NCBI GenBank assembly: GCA_016182965.1
Contig: JACPFM010000058.1
Location: 1 to 64,000 of the forward strand
Length of the DNA stretch: 64,000 bases
Direction of reading: 5' to 3'
Source: Deltaproteobacteria bacterium
Lineage (GTDB): Bacteria > Myxococcota_A > Polyangia > Polyangiales > JADJMO01
Shown: positions 16,033 through 23,520 of the stretch, piece after piece
How the letters are laid out: every line of letters begins with the position of its first letter
Numbering within the stretch: the first letter of the stretch is position 1
Notes under the pieces: generated by a model
Told to the model about the DNA's origin: nothing
What the model saw: the letters and a program-made list of their open reading frames with translations, nothing else
Database searches by the model: none
Position numbers and translations under genes: made by a program

Positions 16033-16722
16033 ATGACTCCACCGCCCGGTTCGATGCGCATCGTGAAGGACGCCTACGTGGTCCTCGACTACGTGCTCTA
16101 CGACGACGACGGCGACGTCATCGAAGCGACCGACGACGAGGGGGGCCGTCCGATCGGGTTCGTCCACGGCTACGGCACCCTGGTCCCCGGCCTCGAGGAC
16201 GGGCTCGTCGGCATGGCGGCCGGCGACACGAAGGAGATCGTCGTCTCGCCCGAGGAGGCGTACGGGTCGCACGACCCCGAGCTCGAGCATTGGGTCGACA
16301 AGAGCGATTTCCCGCCCGACGTCGCCCTCGACGACGAGTTCGAGGCCGTCGACGACGACGGGGAACAGATCACGCTCCGGGTGGTTGAGATCGCCGAGGA
16401 CGCGCTGCTCGTGGACGCGAACCATCCCCTCGCCGGAGAGACGCTGCGCTTCGAGGTGATGGTCCGCGCGGTGCGGCCCGCCACCGACAAGGAGCTCTCC
16501 GACACCCGCCGCACCGCACCCAGACCGCGCCTGGTCCTCGCCGGGGAGAGCGCCCGCGCCCCCGCTGCGGCAGAGGCGGCCCCTCGAAGCGGACGCGAGG
16601 CCCGACACGAGGCCGGACACGAGAGGGGTACCCAACCGCCGGATAAGGGGTTACGGAAGGACTCCCCGCGTCCCCCCTCGGCGGGGCGGCCGGTCCCGGC
16701 CGAGCTCGACGACGAGCAGTGA
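16033..16722 (+). CDS. FKBP-type peptidyl-prolyl isomerase, SlyD-like
   Basis: The 229-aa protein contains a SlyD-type FKBP core (about 8-150): VKDAYVVLDYVLYDDDGDVI, GYGTLVPGLEDGLVGM, and an inserted-flap region with acidic residues (SPEEAYGSHDPELEHW). The final ~75 residues are a disordered Arg/Ala/Pro tail, not His-rich as in E. coli SlyD. It should catalyse proline isomerisation in the cytoplasm (no signal peptide). ATG 16033 or ATG 16054 may be the start. It heads a five-gene run ending in Lgt. Confidence 0.85.
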   Translation: MTPPPGSMRIVKDAYVVLDYVLYDDDGDVIEATDDEGGRPIGFVHGYGTLVPGLEDGLVGMAAGDTKEIVVSPEEAYGSHDPELEHWVDKSDFPPDVALDDEFEAVDDDGEQITLRVVEIAEDALLVDANHPLAGETLRFEVMVRAVRPATDKELSDTRRTAPRPRLVLAGESARAPAAAEAAPRSGREARHEAGHERGTQPPDKGLRKDSPRPPSAGRPVPAELDDEQ

Positions 16723-16741
16723 GCAGCCAAGCGAGAAAACC

Positions 16742-16948
16742 ATGTCGAACACCAAGATCAAGAGCCCCAACGTCTACGACGTCCGTGTCCTCCAGCGCAA
16801 CGTGGGCGACGGCACCCTGTCGCGCGACGAGCTCGACGGGCACATGCGCGACCTGCCCGACGTCGCGTCGAAGAGCCAGCCGTTCGACACGACGCTGCGC
16901 GGCCACGAGCGCGACGATGAGGACGAGGCCGGCGACGAGCAGGAGTGA
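16742..16948 (+). CDS. Small conserved-looking acidic protein, 68 aa
   Basis: The ATG at 16742 opens a 68-aa frame (SNTKIKSPNVYDVRVLQRNV, then an acidic tail DDEDEAGDEQE). It sits 19 bp after the isomerase gene and 3 bp before the DUF1844 gene, so it is probably co-transcribed. It may be a small adapter; the family is not recognised. Confidence 0.6.
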   Translation: MSNTKIKSPNVYDVRVLQRNVGDGTLSRDELDGHMRDLPDVASKSQPFDTTLRGHERDDEDEAGDEQE

Positions 16949-16951
16949 GCC

Positions 16952-17233
16952 ATGCCCAACGAGGCGCTCCCGACCATCGACTTCAGCATGCTCGTGCTGT
17001 CGCTGTCGCAGACGGCGCTCGTGCACCTCGGCGAGGCCGCCGAGCCCGACGCCCCCGAGGGCGCGCCGGCCAAACGGAACCTGCCCCTCGCGCGTCAGAC
17101 CATCGACATGCTCGGCATGCTGCAGGACAAGACCAAGGGCAACCTGACCGGCTCCGAGGAGCGGCTCATCGATCAGGTCCTCTACGACCTGCGGCTCCGC
17201 TTCGTCGAGCTGAGCAAAGAGGAGAAGCGCTAG
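16952..17233 (+). CDS. DUF1844 family protein
   Basis: The 93-aa protein shows the DUF1844 pattern: LPTIDFSMLVLSLSQTALVH near the N-terminus, an acidic/Ala linker, and NLPLARQTIDMLGMLQDKTK followed by LTGSEERLIDQVLYDLRLRF. DUF1844 proteins are small, cytoplasmic and of unknown function. It is 3 bp both from the preceding small gene and from the protease gene downstream. Confidence 0.88.
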   Translation: MPNEALPTIDFSMLVLSLSQTALVHLGEAAEPDAPEGAPAKRNLPLARQTIDMLGMLQDKTKGNLTGSEERLIDQVLYDLRLRFVELSKEEKR

Positions 17234-17236
17234 ACG

Positions 17237-18430
17237 ATGCCGAGACCGGCTGTTCGAGCCATCGCGTTCCTCGGGCTGGCGAGCGCCCTCGCGAGCTTCG
17301 GCAGCTGCAAGAAGCCGCTCGACGTCGACGGCGAGAAGAAGAAGGACGATCTTCCCCCCGCGGCGACGCCGGTCCCGAGCCCCACGCTCGGCATCAACAA
17401 CGGAGCGCCGATCGTCGTGCCGTCGCCGGTGCCGGGCGTCCCGGCCGGCGCGCCGATGTCGTTCGCGCCGCTCGCGCGCGCCGCCGAGCCGGCGGTCGTC
17501 ACCATCGTCATCAACATCAAGAGCAAGAAGGGCCGCAAAGTGCGCCGCGGCCTCGGCTCGGGCTTCATCATCGACAAGCAGGGGACCATCCTCACCAACA
17601 ACCACGTGGTCGCCGGCGGCAACGCGATCGACGTCGAGATGTTCAACGGCAAGGTCCTCGAGGGGAAGGTCGTCGGCACCGACCCGATGACCGACGTCGG
17701 CGTCGTGAAGATCGAGCCGCCCGAGGGCGTCACCCCGCTGCCGCTCGGCGACAGCGACGCCATCTCCGTCGGCGACTGGGTGTTCGCGATCGGCAACCCG
17801 CTCGGCCTCTCGCACACGGTCACCTCGGGCATCCTCTCGGCCCGCGGCCGCACCACCAAAGACGTGCCGCTGAAGGCGATCGGCGGCGGCGACGCCTACT
17901 TCGACTTCCTGCAGACCGACGCGGCGATCAACCCCGGCAACTCCGGCGGGCCGCTGCTGAACCTCAAGGGCGAGGTCATCGGGATCAACACCGCGATCAA
18001 CGCCCAGGGCCAGGGCCTCGCGTTCGCCATCCCTATCAACATGGTCAAGCAGATGCTCCCCTCGCTGGTGAAGGAGGGGCGCCTGGTGCGCAGCTACCTC
18101 GGCGTGGGCATCGAGGACGCGGCGGTCGACGAGAAGACGGGCACGCGCGGCGCCATCGTCTTCCGCGTCTACAAGGGCACCCCGGCCGACAAGGCGGGGC
18201 TGAAGTCCGGCGATCACGTGCTGTCCGTCGACGGCATCACCGTGCGCGACTCGTCGCAGATGCGCTGGCTGATCAGCATCGCCGGCGTCGGCAAGAAGGT
18301 GACCCTCCGGCTGATCCGCGACGGCAAGACGTTCGACCTCCCCGTCAAGCTCGAGAAGCTCCCCGAGAAGAACGAGCCGATGCCCGACGACGACGACGAG
18401 GAGGAGGGGCCGTTCCCCTTCCCGCACTGA
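17237..18430 (+). CDS. HtrA/DegP-like serine protease lipoprotein
   Basis: The 397-aa protein has a lipoprotein-like signal (FLGLASALASFGSC), a Pro-rich linker, a trypsin-fold domain (about 70-280) and one PDZ domain (about 290-385). The catalytic triad is visible: His in ILTNNHVVAGG, Asp in MTDVGVVKI, and Ser in NPGNSGGPLLN. With a single PDZ it is closer to DegS/HtrA-short forms than to DegP. It should degrade misfolded periplasmic protein. It is followed after 1 bp by the lipoprotein-maturation gene. Confidence 0.92.
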   Translation: MPRPAVRAIAFLGLASALASFGSCKKPLDVDGEKKKDDLPPAATPVPSPTLGINNGAPIVVPSPVPGVPAGAPMSFAPLARAAEPAVVTIVINIKSKKGRKVRRGLGSGFIIDKQGTILTNNHVVAGGNAIDVEMFNGKVLEGKVVGTDPMTDVGVVKIEPPEGVTPLPLGDSDAISVGDWVFAIGNPLGLSHTVTSGILSARGRTTKDVPLKAIGGGDAYFDFLQTDAAINPGNSGGPLLNLKGEVIGINTAINAQGQGLAFAIPINMVKQMLPSLVKEGRLVRSYLGVGIEDAAVDEKTGTRGAIVFRVYKGTPADKAGLKSGDHVLSVDGITVRDSSQMRWLISIAGVGKKVTLRLIRDGKTFDLPVKLEKLPEKNEPMPDDDDEEEGPFPFPH

Positions 18431-18431
18431 C

Positions 18432-19250
18432 GTGCCGCTGCCGTATTTCGAAGCGAACGAGCTCCACCTCGGCATCCCGATCCATCCCTTCGGGATGCTG
18501 GTCGCCGGAGGCGTCCTCGTGGGCTCGTTGCTGGTCGTGCGACGGGCGACGCAGCGCGGCCTGTCGCGCGGCAAGATCGAGTCGTTCTCGAGCTACATCC
18601 TCGTCTCGTCGTTCCTCTTCGCGCACGTCCTCGACGTCCTGATGTACCGGCCGCGCGACGCGCTGCGGAACCCCCTCGAGCTCTTGATGCTGTGGCGGGG
18701 CATCTCCTCGTACGGCGGCTTCGTCGGGTGCCTGCTCGGCGCCATCGCCTGGAGCCGGCTGAAGAAGGAGCCGCTCTTCCCCTACGGCGATCAGATCGCG
18801 GCGGTGTTCCCCATCGCGTGGATGTTCGGGCGCGCCGGGTGCACCGTCGCGCACGACCACGTCGGACGCCTGAGCGACTCGCCGCTGGCCATCGCCTTCC
18901 CCGACGGGTTGTTCCACCCGCCGGGGCCGCGCCTCGATCTCGGGCTGCTCGAGCTCCTCTCGATGATCCCGATCGCGATCGTCGTGCACCTGTGGGCGAA
19001 GAAGCCGCGACGGGCGGGCGCGATCACCGGGCTGCTCTGCGTGCTCTACGCGCCGGTGCGCTTCGGGCTCGATTTCCTGCGCGCGACCGACATCTCCGGC
19101 GCCGACGCGCGCTACCTGCACCTGACGCCCGCGCAGTGGCTGTCGATCGCGCTGCTCGGCGCCGGAGTCGCCTTGCTGCGACGGTCGCAGTCGCAGCCGA
19201 TCGTGGGGCGCGACGCGACCCCGCGCCCGCCTGCGGCGACGACGAGCTGA
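18432..19250 (+). CDS. lgt: Prolipoprotein diacylglyceryl transferase family (Lgt)
   Basis: The GTG start at 18432 gives a 272-aa membrane protein with about seven hydrophobic segments. Lgt signatures are ISSYGGFVGCLLGAIAW (the HGG-type loop) and GRAGCTVAHDHVGRLSD (the Lgt signature around the essential Arg). The enzyme transfers diacylglycerol from phosphatidylglycerol onto the lipobox Cys of prolipoproteins. The sequence differs enough from E. coli Lgt that it could be one of several Lgt paralogues, common in myxobacteria. It is tightly linked to the HtrA-like gene. Confidence 0.85.
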   Translation: MPLPYFEANELHLGIPIHPFGMLVAGGVLVGSLLVVRRATQRGLSRGKIESFSSYILVSSFLFAHVLDVLMYRPRDALRNPLELLMLWRGISSYGGFVGCLLGAIAWSRLKKEPLFPYGDQIAAVFPIAWMFGRAGCTVAHDHVGRLSDSPLAIAFPDGLFHPPGPRLDLGLLELLSMIPIAIVVHLWAKKPRRAGAITGLLCVLYAPVRFGLDFLRATDISGADARYLHLTPAQWLSIALLGAGVALLRRSQSQPIVGRDATPRPPAATTS

Positions 19251-19601
19251 CACGCACCGCGTGCACATGTAACGGACCGCTGCTCAACTCACGCGAGCGG
19301 TGAGCACGCCCCGCCTGCATGCGATGGCCAAAGCGCCAATCGCCGCGTTTCGGGCCCTCACAGAGAGGCCTCGTGCGTAGGCGGGGAATACGAGTTGCTG
19401 GGTAGCCAGCATCGACTCGGACGAGCCCGCGCCGCCGCCCGGGCACGCGGTTCCTCTTGACGATGTTCCTTGGTTTGCGCGCAGCAGCGCGTCACGTCCG
19501 GGTGGCACGGCGTGTGACGGGGATGAGAATGTGCTCGACCCCATGGCGCGTGCCCGAGTGGTTGAGGTCGCCGAGCTGCGCTCGACGACGGGAGGGTCCA
19601 C
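19251..19601. other. 351-bp intergenic region with no gene
   Basis: No convincing coding frame is present. A weak stem (CTCAC/GTGAG around 19291-19303) follows the lgt gene. A stretch near 19550 resembles a tRNA D-arm but has no matching anticodon or acceptor stem. The promoter of the LamG lipoprotein gene should lie here. Confidence 0.6.
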
Positions 19602-21086
19602 ATGGCCAACGCGAAGTACCTGAAGCGGTCGTATCTGCGCTATCTCGGCGCAGCGGGACTCGTGGCGCTGGGTTGCACCGCAACCAGCGGCGGCGAGACG
19701 TCGAAGGAGGGCACCGAGGATCCGGAGAAGGTCTACTCGGTGGACGACGAGCTGCACCTGACCGGCGCGGCGAACGACCCGGTGCTCGTGGGTCGGTGGC
19801 GCTTGAACGGCTCGTTCCAGGGCGTCGACGACTCGGCGACCGGCGATCCCGAGATGGACAACGACGGCTTCCGCGGCAGGAACGCCAGCTCCGGCGGCGA
19901 CGTAAACGACCCCGCCATCGTCGGCGGCGGTGCGATCGACCAGACCGGCAACTACCTGAGCTTCGACGGCGCGGCCCCGAACGCCCACGACTTCGTCAGC
20001 ATCCTCGAGAGCTCGAATCCCGACACCTTCTCGGCGCTCGAACCGGCGAAGGTCAGCGTCGAGGCGTGGATCAAGACCACCGATACCGCCGGCTACATCG
20101 TGTCGAAGGGCGCCCACAACAGCTGCAACGCCGGCTCCTATGCGCTGTACATCAGCGGCGGGCAGACACGCTTCCTCGTGCGCACCGGCGGCGGGATCTT
20201 CGACTTCCGCGAGTCGCCCGGAATGAATGTCTCCGACAACGCGTGGCACCACGTCGTCGGCACCTTCGACGGCACCACGGTGCGACTGTACGTCGACGGC
20301 GCGCAGGTGGGCACCGGGACCAGCGGCGCCAGCGCCTCGGTCATCTACGATCTCAACAAGCACAACAACCTGTACTTCGGCGCGTACAACGAGGATCCGA
20401 CGCTCGCCGCGACGGGCTGTCAGCTCCCGTACGCCGGCGCGCTCGACGACGTGAGCGTGTGGAAGAACGCACTCAACGCCGCCGAGGTCACGCGCCGGTT
20501 CCAGGGCCTGTCGCTGCTGGCGCGAGACGACGACAACGACGGCGTGCCCAACAACCACGACGAGTGCCCGAGCACGGCGCCCGGTGTGACCGTCAACTCG
20601 GTCGGCTGTCCGGTGGCGTTCCTCGACAAGGACAACGACGGCGTCAGCAACCTGCTCGACCGCTGCGACGCCGACACCACGCAGCCGATGCCGATCGCCG
20701 CCGACGGCTGTCACGACGGCGACGGCGACGGCGTCAGCGACGAGCCGCGCGACGGCACCGGTGTCATCCGCGACGTCTGCCCGGTCGGCACCGTCGGCCC
20801 GCGCAGCGCCCGCGGCTGCAGCTGCCCGCAGGCGCGCACGATCGTGAACGGCACGTTCACGCCGAACCCGGCTTCGATCGTCCTCCAGAACGATCCTTGC
20901 CCGACCTCCGGCGCCGGCGTCTGCTACCGCACCCACGGCGCCTACGTGAGCTGCGTCAGCAAGATCGTCGACGAGATGCTGGAGAGGCGCGTGGTGCGCT
21001 TCGCCTGCGCCGAAGCGATCAAGGAGGACGCGTCGCAGTCCAACATCGGCAAGCGCGGCGATCCGCTGCACTGCCCGGAGGACTGA
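19602..21086 (+). CDS. LamG-domain lipoprotein with thrombospondin type-3 repeats
   Basis: The 494-aa protein has a signal with lipobox (AAGLVALGC). A LamG/concanavalin-like domain (about 60-300) contains SVEAWIKTTDTAGYIVSKGA and WHHVVGTFDGTTVRLYVDGA. Calcium-binding type-3 repeats follow (DDDNDGVPNNHDECP, DKDNDGVSNLLDRCD, DGDGDGVSDEPRD; about 305-390). A Cys-rich C-terminus ends the protein. It is probably a surface-attached carbohydrate-binding or adhesive protein. An acidic linker follows the lipid anchor. No enzymatic motif is visible. Confidence 0.85.
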   Translation: MANAKYLKRSYLRYLGAAGLVALGCTATSGGETSKEGTEDPEKVYSVDDELHLTGAANDPVLVGRWRLNGSFQGVDDSATGDPEMDNDGFRGRNASSGGDVNDPAIVGGGAIDQTGNYLSFDGAAPNAHDFVSILESSNPDTFSALEPAKVSVEAWIKTTDTAGYIVSKGAHNSCNAGSYALYISGGQTRFLVRTGGGIFDFRESPGMNVSDNAWHHVVGTFDGTTVRLYVDGAQVGTGTSGASASVIYDLNKHNNLYFGAYNEDPTLAATGCQLPYAGALDDVSVWKNALNAAEVTRRFQGLSLLARDDDNDGVPNNHDECPSTAPGVTVNSVGCPVAFLDKDNDGVSNLLDRCDADTTQPMPIAADGCHDGDGDGVSDEPRDGTGVIRDVCPVGTVGPRSARGCSCPQARTIVNGTFTPNPASIVLQNDPCPTSGAGVCYRTHGAYVSCVSKIVDEMLERRVVRFACAEAIKEDASQSNIGKRGDPLHCPED

Positions 21087-21194
21087 GCGGTGAGCCAACG
21101 TACGCCCGCCGACGTCCGGTGAGCGTGTGACATGGTGGCGAGAGCGCGAGCGCAAAGGCTGCTCGCGCTCTCGTCCGTTTTGTTGGCAGGGAAC

Positions 21195-22220
21195 CTACCC
21201 GCCCGTCGATCGCATGTCGACGTCGCGCGCGGCGTCCTCGCGGCATCCGCGCCACAGCTCCCCGTCCGGTTTCTCGGCCCAGGCCTCGTCGAGCCGCGCG
21301 CCGATGCCCGCGAGATCGCCCAGGCGCAGCTCGCGGGTGACGTCGACGGCGTCGTTGGTCGCGAGGCACGGGCGCAGGCGACCGTCGCTCGACACGCGCA
21401 GCCGATCGCACCCCGCGCAGAACGACTCGCTCGCGCCGGTGATGAAGCCCACCCGATGAACGCCGTCGCGCGCGCGGACGTAGCGCGCCGGGCCGCGATC
21501 GGGCTCGGGCGCCGGATCGTCGTCGCCGAGCAGCGCGGCGAGGCGCGCGCGCATCGCCGGGTACGGCATCGTGCAGCTCGACAGCCGCGCGCCGTGCCCG
21601 ACCGACATCAGCTCGAGCAGGCGCGGCGTCGCGTCGAGCGACCACGCCCAGCGCACGATCGTCTCGAGCTCGTGCTCGTTCTCGCCGGCGAGCGCGACCG
21701 TGTTGGTCTTGAGGTCGCGGAACCCCGCGCGACGCGCGGCGTCGACCCCGTCGAGCACGTCGCTCAGCCGTCCGCCGCGGGTGAGGCGGAAGAACCGGCT
21801 CGGGTCCAGCGAGTCGATCGAGACGTTGACGCGACGCAGGCCGGCGTCGCGCAGCGCGGGCGCGAGCGCGGTCAGGCGCGTGCCGTTCGTCGTCAACGCG
21901 ACGTCGTCGATACCCGGCACGCGCGCGATGGCCCGCACGATGTCGACCACGTGCGGATGCACCAGGGGCTCGCCGCCGGTGATCCGCACCCGACGGATGC
22001 CCCGCTGCGCGAGGCCGCGCACCAGGGTCTCCCAGCGCTCCGCCGTCAGGCGCTGCGCCGCGGGCAGGTACCCGTCCTTGCGATTCGGGCGGCAGTAGAC
22101 GCACGCGAGATCGCAGCGATCGGTGATCGAGATCCGCACCGCGCGGGGCGCGACCCGCTCGTTGACCGGAGCGGCCATGGGGCGCGGAGCGGGCGCGAGC
22201 ACCGGCAGGAATCGAGACAC
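21195..22220 (-). CDS. moaA: GTP 3',8-cyclase (molybdenum cofactor biosynthesis MoaA)
   Basis: The 341-aa radical-SAM enzyme has the N-terminal cluster motif CDLACVYC and the GGEP motif in RITGGEPLVHPH. The C-terminal second cluster reads CAGCDRLRVSSDGRLRPC, and the protein ends in the Gly-Gly tail typical of MoaA (RSTGG). It converts GTP to the cyclised precursor of molybdopterin. The GTG at 22220 has AGGAG at good spacing; ATG 22178 would give 327 aa. It lies last in the run after the molybdoenzyme genes, 50 bp from the chaperone gene. Confidence 0.93.
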   Translation of the reverse strand: MSRFLPVLAPAPRPMAAPVNERVAPRAVRISITDRCDLACVYCRPNRKDGYLPAAQRLTAERWETLVRGLAQRGIRRVRITGGEPLVHPHVVDIVRAIARVPGIDDVALTTNGTRLTALAPALRDAGLRRVNVSIDSLDPSRFFRLTRGGRLSDVLDGVDAARRAGFRDLKTNTVALAGENEHELETIVRWAWSLDATPRLLELMSVGHGARLSSCTMPYPAMRARLAALLGDDDPAPEPDRGPARYVRARDGVHRVGFITGASESFCAGCDRLRVSSDGRLRPCLATNDAVDVTRELRLGDLAGIGARLDEAWAEKPDGELWRGCREDAARDVDMRSTGG

Positions 22221-22270
22221 CGATCTTCTCCTGGCGAACAGTCGGTCTGCGAAGCGGGCGTGACCAGGCG

Positions 22271-22906
22271 TCACGCGGCGCGGGCGCCCTCGGCCTCCGT
22301 GCGCAGCGTGATCGCGAGCCCATCGGCGAGCGCCTGGAAGAACTCGGTCGACGCGTTCTTCCGGACGTCGGAGGCGAACTGCGGCACCCATCGGAGCACG
22401 TGCTCCTCGAGGAACGCGCGGCGCGCGGCGGCGAGCTCGGCGCCGCGATCCTCGTCTTCGGCGTTCGCCGACTCGACGGCGAGCGTCGCGACGAACATCA
22501 GCTCGCGCCCGACGTGATCGGGCGGAACGGAGGTCATGCCGTCGTAGCCGAAGCCCGCGCGCACGTAGCTGTTCAGCACGGCGTACGCGGGCCCCTGCCA
22601 GACCAGCTTCTCGTCGGACAAGTACACGCTCTCCCACGGGGGAGACTTCGATCTCGTCGCGCCGAGGAACAGCTGCGCGTGCTCGGCGCGCAGCTGCTCG
22701 ATCGACGCGTCGGAGGCGAGCGCGCGGTGCATGCGCAGGAGCGCCTCCGACAGGCCGGGATCGGGAGCCGTTGCCGCCAGCGTCGGCAGCAGCTCCTGAT
22801 CGTGGATGTCACGCAACGCCTGCTCGGAGGCGCACTCGAGGAGGAGGCCGCCGAACAGCTGGTACAGGGCGGCGCGGGTGAGCTCGGGCGGGAGTTGCGT
22901 GGCCAT
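22271..22906 (-). CDS. TorD/DmsD-type molybdoenzyme chaperone
   Basis: The 211-aa all-helical protein has the TorD-family pattern. It opens LTRAALYQLFGGLLLE and has EHAQLFLGATRSKSPPWESVYL (family motif E..RLF.......PPYESVY). Its last third contains HVLRWVPQFASDV. Such chaperones bind the Tat signal of a DMSO-reductase-family enzyme until cofactor is loaded. ATG 22906 overlaps the stop of the Fe-S subunit gene (ATGA), tying it to the molybdoenzyme operon. Confidence 0.88.
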   Translation of the reverse strand: MATQLPPELTRAALYQLFGGLLLECASEQALRDIHDQELLPTLAATAPDPGLSEALLRMHRALASDASIEQLRAEHAQLFLGATRSKSPPWESVYLSDEKLVWQGPAYAVLNSYVRAGFGYDGMTSVPPDHVGRELMFVATLAVESANAEDEDRGAELAAARRAFLEEHVLRWVPQFASDVRKNASTEFFQALADGLAITLRTEAEGARAA

Positions 22907-23508
22907 CAGTCGGTCCGCTTGTTGCTGAAACGAACCGACGGGTTGGTGTACGTCGGGTCGGAGATGTCCGAGTAGCCGGTGGGCGGCGCGGTCGTCTTGG
23001 TCGCCTCGCCGAACGCCCCGCCGTCGATCGTGGTGAGGTCCTTGGAGAACCTCAGCGCGTACGACGAGCAGGTGATCACGCACGCAGGCGCGCGCTTCTC
23101 GGCCGGCAGCGACAGGTTGTCGAGACGGTGCCCGCACCCGGTGCACTTGTCGACCTTCTTGGTCTCCTCGTTGTACTGGATCGCTCCGTACGGACAGCCT
23201 GCCATGCAGCGCTTGCAGCCGTTGCACTTGCTCTCGTCGAGCGACACGAGGCCCGTCGTCGCGCTCTTGGTCAGAGCGGCCGTCGGACACGCGGGCACGC
23301 AGGCCGGGTTCGCGCAGTGGTTGCACGACATCGTGATGTACCGCATGAACGGCTGCTCGGATCCTCCGGATCCGGTGAAGCCCTCCTGCAGGATCACGCG
23401 ACGCCGCTGCACGCCGGCCTCGAGGTTGAATTCTTGTTTGCACGCGGCCTCACAGCCGCGGCAGCCGATGCACTTCGCAATGTTGATGTGCCATCCGAAC
23501 TGCGGCAT
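22906..23508 (-). CDS. Four-cluster ferredoxin subunit of a molybdopterin oxidoreductase (DmsB/PhsB/ArrB type)
   Basis: The 200-aa protein has four Cys groups for [4Fe-4S] clusters: CIGCRGCEAACKQE, CNHCANPACVPACP, CNGCKRCMAGCPYG and CTGC with a later CVITC. This is the electron-transfer beta subunit that passes electrons to or from the Mo subunit. It has no signal peptide and should cross the membrane bound to the Tat-bearing partner. The start ATG has GGAGG upstream, 12 bp after the Mo-subunit gene. Confidence 0.93.
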   Translation of the reverse strand: MPQFGWHINIAKCIGCRGCEAACKQEFNLEAGVQRRRVILQEGFTGSGGSEQPFMRYITMSCNHCANPACVPACPTAALTKSATTGLVSLDESKCNGCKRCMAGCPYGAIQYNEETKKVDKCTGCGHRLDNLSLPAEKRAPACVITCSSYALRFSKDLTTIDGGAFGEATKTTAPPTGYSDISDPTYTNPSVRFSNKRTD

Positions 23509-23520
23509 GAGAAGCCTCCG

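Noticed and set aside
19546..19601. tRNA-Ser/Leu-like D-arm (GTGCCCGAGTGGTTGAGG)
   Set aside because: No acceptor stem, anticodon stem or T-arm can be folded around it.
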